DNA from: Cocos nucifera
Taxonomy: Eukaryota > Streptophyta > Magnoliopsida > Arecales > Arecaceae
DNA: 64,000 bases
Reading direction: 5' to 3'
NCBI GenBank assembly: GCA_006176705.1
Contig: QRFJ01000302.1
Location: 744,001 to 808,000 of the forward strand
The notes under the pieces are model-generated. The model was given only the letters and a program-made list of their open reading frames with translations. It was not told where the DNA came from and made no database searches. Positions 57,488 through 64,000 of this stretch are shown piece after piece; positions within the stretch are counted from its first letter, which is position 1, and each line of letters starts with the position of its first letter. The translations under genes and the position numbers were made by a program.

Positions 57488-60400
57488 GCTACAAAACATC
57501 GAAAGCATGATTGGTTTATGATATAATACCATATGGTAACATTCAATATCACAGATCTTAAGATAGTTCACAACATGAAATTGAAAAAAAGTTTAACAGT
57601 AATAATAAAAATAAATCTAATAAACATATGTAAGTAGATATATATGTATATGCAACAAACATTCTATATCCTGAAAATACAAATACAACTAGGAAGCAAC
57701 ATAACTAAAACAAATGCAGCAAGCCTACAGCAAAATAAAAAACTAGTCCAAAAAAATGCAGCAACATAACCAGAATGCCGCATTGCAAGAAAATGAAATC
57801 AGGATATAACCCTCCAACTTTGCCAATGCACCTCACCCACACCCATCTTACGATTCATATGGATGAGAAATATCAAATTAAAAGTAAAAGAAGAGGTTTT
57901 CTAGTCATTGTAGAGATGCATGAAATGGGAAAAACCAAAAAATATTTTGTAGAAGACAAAAAGAAAAAAAAGAAAAATTGACCTCAATTAGGACATGAGT
58001 AATAAAAAGGGAGTAGCTAATAACTTACTTTAAGTTACTGTCTGAGAAATGTGCTGGAGGTATCCGAACATATCCCAGGAGTATTCAGAAAGCATTGGAC
58101 ATATGTCAGGAGTCCCCAGATCCTATTTTAATTATAAAAACTCAGGATACTTCTTTCCCACGTATCCAAGCCAAATTGGAGCGTTATCCATATCTGGTGC
58201 GTATTGAATACAGCCATGGGTGGTGCTTTGGAATTTCCATGATTCCCAGATTTCTAGTTGGCTTCTAATGAGTTGCTTCATTGATGTATTTAGAGGGAGG
58301 TACTCATACTAAACTAGAGGAGGATAGAGGAACATACAAAATAAGTTGTTATAAAAAGCATGCAAGATCCAAAACAATCTGCAAGAAGGTTGACTTGGCT
58401 CTAAAGAGACTGCAGAAAGATGACATCCATCTAAGAAATGTTCACATTATTTTTAAAAAATGGCATTATTGAGGCCATGATCTAGAAGTGAGAGAAAAGT
58501 ATACTTTTTATCAGAGAAATAGGCTAAATATCCAGAGAAATACAATCAATGTGGTCACAACTCACCAATATACTGAGAATACCTATGTGGAGAAACAATA
58601 AGCATGGTATAAAGGTCATAGATACATATATACATATGTAAGTATGTACATACATACATACATATACATACATGCTCAGACTCTTAGGTCACATGCAAAA
58701 GATAACAAGGCCGAAACTTGGATTGGGTTTACAAGTCCTTCACAAGATATCACCTTAAACATTTTCTTGCAGACAAAGCTCTCCAGTCAATGCAAGCTTT
58801 CTACAAAAATTTTCATGCTTCTTCTCAGCTCCCTATCATTACCGACCAAGGTTCGCCGAACAGCACCGATACAGCTGAGTTGGGATGTCTCGAACCGGAC
58901 TGATCGGGGATGGGCATGGTCCATCCATTTATTTTGGTTCAGCTCCCAAGCTCAAACAAAACAAGAGTGCCTTCTTGGCTCAGAAAAATCAAGCAAGCGC
59001 TCCATCCATTTATTTTGGTTCAGCTCCCAAGCTCAAACAAAACAAGAGTGCCTTCTTGGCTCAGAAAAATCAAGCGCTCCCCCCCCCCCCCCTCGCCACC
59101 ACCCAACTCCCTAGCAGCTTGACAGTCCACCCCCCACCACGTAAGTCTCTCTCTCTCTCTCTCCGGGTCGGGTTAGGGTTAGGATTTCCCTCGCCCTCCC
59201 CTTTCTTCCCTCCCTCTTCCTCTCTCCCTCTCCCGCTCCTCCTCCCTCTTCAGCTCTCCCTATTGGTAGGTCCCGAAGCGGCTTGGTATGGATCCATATT
59301 GTGCCAGCCAGGCCGTGAGTGCGATGGGAACGAGCTTCCCAAAAAGCCAGCCCCAACACAGGCATTGAGGAAAAACCGCTTTCTTCACTCTCATCCCTTG
59401 ACTTGCTAGACTGCAAAGCTGGACCTCCCTACTCATTGGCTTAACTGCAAGCCAATCAAGAAAATCCAAACCAAGCTACGGATGGAGAACAATGTGATCA
59501 AGAGTCTTGCGACGACCAGCTAGTATCCCCTTCGATAGTGGCTCGACGAACCTTATTACTAACCTTTTCTTCATAAATGTGCATTTGCATCGGGAGAATA
59601 AATGAGGCAATTCAGGTGAGATCCCATGTAGATATAACTTTCTACTCACTCGTGGGATCCAGGCAGTCCAGAGGGGACCACCACGGCTCCTCTCTTCTCA
59701 AGAATCCATACATCTCTTATGAGTATATGGACAGCTATCTCTCGAGCACATATTTAGGTTCGGCCTCAATGGAAAATTGGAGTACCTAACAATGCACCTT
59801 TATAGACCAAGAACTACAAGATCGCCCTTTCATTCTAGGGTAATGGAGGGATGGTACCATTTAAGCCTTTTTTTCATGCTTTTTCTAGAGATCTGGAGAA
59901 AGCAACAATCAATAGGATTTCCCGAATCCTCCCTTCCCGAAAGGAAGAAAGTGAAATTCTTTTTCCTTTCCCTAAGGACCAGGAGATTGGATCTAGCCAT
60001 AAGAAGAATACTTGGTATAAAAATCTCACTTCTTAGTCTTCGACTCCCTCAATCACTATGAAACCCCCCCCCCCCAAATTGGTGCAATGGGATGTGTTTA
60101 TTTATCTATCTCTTGACTCAAAATGGAGCAGGTTTGAAAAGAGATCTTAGAGTGTCTAGTTAGCAGACTGTCAAAATGACCAAAGGAAAAAAAAACAAGA
60201 AACAGACATCGTTTTGTATCCTACATAAACTATCACAAGCTAAAAGAGACTGATAAAAGAAATGGGACACAAAGTTTCACACAAGTTCAAAATTTCTGCA
60301 ATTAGAATTATATGTCATAATTAATTAGTTCTGCATACAGCTGGAGCTAGTAACTAAAGGTTTCCTCTGACATGCAATATAATATTTCTAATGAAACATG

Positions 60401-62969
60401 GGACAAGACTGTTCAAAATAGACAAAAAACCATACCTGTGATAAATCACTAGTGCCTACATCAGAAACACTTGTTTGACAACCTGTTTAAACAGCAAAAA
60501 CTCTAAATTACAAAGTCATGCACATTAAAATATATATGCATCAAGATGCTAATGAAAACATGCACACATATGCGGATAGATATAAATTTAGATGATAAAT
60601 AATATCACAGATTATATGTGCCAAAATAACTGTATGTCGACCTATTTGAGATTTGCAACCCGTGTTCATATTTAGATATGATATTTTATCCAAAAATAGG
60701 TTCATTTAAGCAAATGAGAGGTAATGCCTCAAGCCTTATGCAACTTTTTTCTTGACCAGAATATGATGCACAGTAGTAAATAACTCGCAGTTTTTGACCA
60801 AAATCAAAATGGATAAGCAACGGATCACATTGAAGCAAATTTCTTTAATCTTGGTTTTTTTTTTTTTTACTTCCTTTTTTTGTTGCGCACATGTGTGTGC
60901 ATGGATGTGGGTGGGCAGGTGCACACTTCATGCACATATTTGGCAGTTAAGGGTCTAAACCATGGTGATTATTTTTTCCTTTTTTCATTTGGGAAGAAAA
61001 AAGCGGTCATTATTATGGGTTGTCCTGCTACAACAGCTATTTTGTAATAAATTAATCAATATATTATGGTTTTCAGCATGGGATTAAATTTTATATAAAA
61101 TAACATTACAAATGTGTGGAGGAAGTATGCCTATTGAAGGCTTAATGGAAGAATCAATTTATTATAACAGCATTGAATTATGTGCTTGCTTAGAAAGAAC
61201 TTGTTACTGTATCCAGCGCTAGTCTTGGAGTGTGGGACTGGGTGTTTTAGTTTTAGAGGACCTACTTAGATGAGCATGATGCTCTTGACTAAGTCCAACG
61301 GTTGCATATGCTTCGAGAAAGAAATTCTATTCATGCTCTCACACTCACACACAATATATTGAAAAGAAAAAAGGAAAAGGTCCTCCCAGACATACCAGAT
61401 GTTTGCTCCACACACTTGATCAATTTAATCAGTTGTTCCTGCCAAGAACATACATAGAAATATGAAATGTTAAGGACAACAAAAATCCATTGATTGTAAG
61501 GTACCGAATAGCAGACCTTTTGCATAGCATTTTGCTGCAATAAAAATCGCAACATTTGAATTAGTGAAGCAGCATTTACTGTAGATTTTTTTGGTTCTCC
61601 ACCTACTGGATTGATCATGCAGTTTGCTGGTGAAGCTACCTAAGAGACAACAAATGCAAAACATCATGAGATATAAGATTCTAACTCCAATAAGAATTTG
61701 GTTTTGACCAAGCTGAATATCCTTTTTTCTCATCTCAAAGGTTCAAGCAAGAAAATGCTCAAAGAAGAAAAAAACAAAAGAAATACAGTGATATAGCCAA
61801 AGCCAAAGCAATCGACAAATTTGCAACATAAGCTGACAAATGCCTCAATAATTTTTTTAACTCACCCAAAATCTTGATTTAATAAGTGAAACCACCATAT
61901 TTTTGCAGTATATGATCAAAATTGAAAGCCAGCAGAAGTTTATTTGTTCATTTTCCTAAAGGACTGGAAACATACGTCCTCAATAATCTCTGTCAGACTT
62001 CCACAGGAATGTCCACTACTGCAGAAGCTATTCCTTCAGTGAGATCATCTCAGGTCCCCCACACAATTCAGAGAATAGCCATAAAATTAGTCTGCAACAT
62101 GGTTCTATTCCCAGATCCTCTACTTTTAAAGCAACAAAATTTGATACAGTCATCAATTATATCTACTAGATTAAAAGAATTTAACACGTTTAATTTGTTT
62201 TTGGATTATGCAGAAGCAAGCTGTCCCATAATGCGAACCTTGACCCAGTTTCCAGTCTGGAATTTTTTTGCTGGCATAGTAACTATTCAAGATTCTTTCA
62301 AATCCTTAATAAAATAACCCATTCATCCTTGGTCCTCCACTTGTAGCATCCTGATTTGATCGAGTCCATCCCTTTTGATCCATTTATGCTGCACTTTGCC
62401 AGAAAGTGAGAACAAAGGTGCAGGAACTACCAGGCTTATTTATCATCAACTTGGTTTAGCCAAGTAACTGACCCATCATAATTCATGAAACAGTAATTAG
62501 AAATCAGGTGTATGTTATCATTGCTACCCCCCTCCCCCCTCTGCGAAAGCTGCTTGTGCCACAAAAACAGAAAGCCGATATTGAACTCACCCTTTTTTTC
62601 CCTATATATTGCTAGATAACAGCAGAGCATAATGCTTAAGTACCTTGGGACCAGCATCAGCAGATGTAACCTTGAACCGCCCCTTATGTTGGACAACTTT
62701 TCTTTCTAATGATTCCTCATGAGACAATGCTGTAATACCAGAGCACTTTTGTTTCAAGTTTGAAAAAAAAAAAAAAGACCAGACAAACATCTTTTACCAG
62801 GTTTTCTTAACATAAGATAGTTAACCAGAAAAAGAAAAGAAAAGAAAGCATTTTAAACAGATGAGTGCATGATGCCATACCAGATACATTATGTGAATCT
62901 TTCATTTGACGGTGTAACAGGGGACCACCATGGTTCCTTTCTGGCTGATATTTCCACTGTAAATCATCC
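55068..62969 (-). CDS. STE20/GCK-like protein kinase, C-terminal seven exons, 5' part outside window
   Basis: Minus-strand exons: 62969-62881, 62729-62644, 61639-61517, 61438-61396, 60482-60436, 56176-56021 and 55145-55068, all joining in frame. They encode the non-catalytic tail seen in plant STE20/OSR1-related kinases: NHGGPLLHRQMKDSHNVSA, then VVQHKGRFKVTSADAGPK (the GRFxVTS motif), INPVGG, NAASLIQMLRFLLQQNAMQK, EQLIKLIKCVEQTSG, and a coiled coil with GKLSEEVQRLKLKNVQLEQQ, ending KGKTQGQRRQL. The kinase domain should lie past 64000, so substrate and role cannot be read. The 4.3-kb intron between 60436 and 56176 holds a hAT-like element and a probable mitochondrial insert. Exon 56176-56021 has an internal 40-nt GT..AG stretch that must stay in to keep the frame. 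The family call rests on remembered motifs. Confidence 0.68.
56383..57155. mobile_element. hAT-like element with perfect 8-bp target duplication in the kinase gene intron
   Basis: Ends TAGAGCTATCAAAATGGGC and, from the other side, TAAAGATGTCAAAATGGGC share the block TCAAAATGGGC. Both flanks are CTTATCAC (56375-56382 and 57156-57163), identical. Subterminal GGGCCTGGCCC and GGCCCGGCCCGGCCC blocks match this hAT group. The GC-rich core yields long Pro/His-rich frames (up to 215 codons, minus strand) that are composition artefacts, not transposase. Confidence 0.82.
57446..57487. repeat. (CA)n(TA)n microsatellite
   Basis: A CA run of about 32 bp passes directly into a TA run. Confidence 0.95.
57488..58639. 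other. Kinase gene intron, no feature recognised
   Basis: A-rich intronic DNA. Short open frames (for example 57775-57981 and 58281-58472) are Lys-rich products of A-rich sequence. Confidence 0.4.
58640..60061. other. Probable insertion of mitochondrial DNA (NUMT)
   Basis: From about 58850 to 60060 the base composition becomes balanced and poly-A/T runs become scarcer. Phrases such as GGTTCGGCCTCAATGG, AGACCAAGAACTACAAGATC, TTCTAGAGATCTGGAGAAAG and CAGGAGATTGGATCTAGCCA resemble, from memory, intergenic DNA of plant mitochondrial genomes. Open frames here (58885-59409 and 59777-60061) give no known protein. The left border is unclear and starts within a TACA microsatellite (58630-58676). An unrelated low-copy nuclear repeat is the main alternative. 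Confidence 0.42.
58921..59076. repeat. Tandem duplication, two copies of about 80 bp
   Basis: Units beginning CCATCCATTTATTTTGGTTC at 58921 and about 59001 are identical over 75 bp or more. They give the repeated peptide YFGSAPKLKQNKSAFLAQKN in an open frame. The near-perfect identity implies a young duplication. Confidence 0.88.
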
Positions 62970-64000
62970 CTTTGACATATTACAGAACCTCAAAAATGTA
63001 AGCATTGTAGTATGGAAATAAATATCAGAAATTGGAAAGGAAAAATTACCAACATGCACTATCAATTAATACCAACACAAAAGCAGAACAGCAATGAAAA
63101 AAATTGACCTTGGTTTCACTATCATAAAACATTAAGGAATCATCACAACCTGTAAGATCTTAGAGCCTCTATATTTTTGTTAGGCTTGTATGTTCTCTGA
63201 AGCACATTTACAACAAGAATCCCTCAAGATGCATATCTCTTCAGTCATTCACTTATTTGTAAACCCACCTCCCACATAAAGATTCTCATTTCCTGGCAAC
63301 ATTTCTAGCCTGACATCCTGGTGCAGGATACAAACATTTCTGCAAGCTGATTTTCAGATCATCTCAAATTAATGAAAAATAAATATAATCATTAATAAAA
63401 ATCCTTATACAATTTTCTCTTCCTATCATGGGCATATTGCCGCATATTTGGAAGCTTTAACATATTATACAACAACATCCATATGTGCAATTTTAGGCTC
63501 CCCCTACTCTTTTCGGGCACGTCCACACAAAATACAGTCCTCATTCACTGTTGCCATCATTGGTCTTCATTACACATATCAATACCATCTCATGATGAAT
63601 GTTGCTGTGACCTATAGTTTATGACTCCTTTGTTTTCTCTAAATTACACGTTTCAAAATAATGCTCTTCCTTATTTCATCAAACATGGTCCTGCAACATC
63701 TGCTTGCACCTTCTTTGTCATGTGACCTTCTGACTTCCGCAGGACTAGAAACTTCAGTATAAATGCCTCATTTTTTCCCAAATTACAGCTCATGGCATAT
63801 GGCAGTACAGATCATGTGAAAGCAGATCTCCACTTCTGCCACCCTATTATGAATTGGGAAGATCCTCTTCAATCTCCCTATCAAAATTTAGTACTCTCCT
63901 TATCATCATCTCACAAATTAATTTACATCATCCATTATAGCATATGCTGATAAGCCTACTTTATCAATTGTATATAGCATGGTGATCGGCATGAGAAAAT
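62970..64000. other. Upstream intron or flank of the kinase gene; no exon identified
   Basis: AT-rich DNA to the window edge. I looked for kinase motifs (HRD, DFG, APE) on the minus strand and found none, so this is probably a long intron leading to exons beyond 64000. Confidence 0.4.

Noticed and set aside
58885..59409. 174-codon frame with a duplicated 26-residue block
   Set aside because: The duplication is an 80-bp tandem DNA repeat in the probable organelle-derived insert. The rest of the frame is low-complexity Pro/Ser/Leu, and other frames are open too.

Overview
The window is nuclear DNA from a flowering plant. The genes have many introns and GT-AG borders, the intergenic DNA is AT-rich with microsatellites, and the mobile DNA is of plant types (Tekay- and Tat-like Ty3/gypsy elements, hAT-like elements with 8-bp target duplications, an Au-like SINE). 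A monocot, perhaps a palm, is my guess from the overall look and was not tested.

Layout. 1-3600 (all minus): two exons of a universal-stress-protein-like gene, then a decayed Ty3/gypsy relic (pol fragment, initiator-Met primer site, LTR) interrupted by a 1.2-kb hAT-like element. 5291-9461 (minus): complete five-exon gene for ribosomal protein uL5 (RPL11). 10984-13919 (minus): two-exon TRAF-type zinc-finger gene. 13920-27330: gene-poor block with a solo LTR (16486-17638) and a 7-kb Tat-like LTR retrotransposon (18191-25163) whose interior is largely satellite-like tandem repeat. 27440-41622 (plus): complete triphosphate tunnel metalloenzyme gene of the TTM1/TTM2 type (P-loop kinase-like domain, CYTH domain, coiled coil, C-terminal membrane anchor). 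44186-53934 (plus): complete RBX1 gene, the RING subunit of cullin-RING ubiquitin ligases, with a 9-kb third intron that holds a hAT-like element with a smaller one nested inside it. 55068-62969 (minus): 3' exons of a STE20/GCK-like kinase; its catalytic domain would lie beyond position 64000. Its introns hold another hAT-like element with a perfect 8-bp duplication and a probable insertion of mitochondrial DNA.

The genes are unrelated housekeeping and signalling genes (translation, ubiquitin ligation, phosphate metabolism and defence, kinase signalling), with no sign of an operon or gene cluster. The most unusual structure is the Tat-like element: 5-bp target duplications, LTRs, primer site, polypurine tract and a gag remnant are visible, no pol is recognised, and about 2.8 kb is a higher-order tandem array made of two alternating hairpin-forming modules. 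Exon borders below were read by eye from splice signals and protein-family similarity; no alignment or database search was run.
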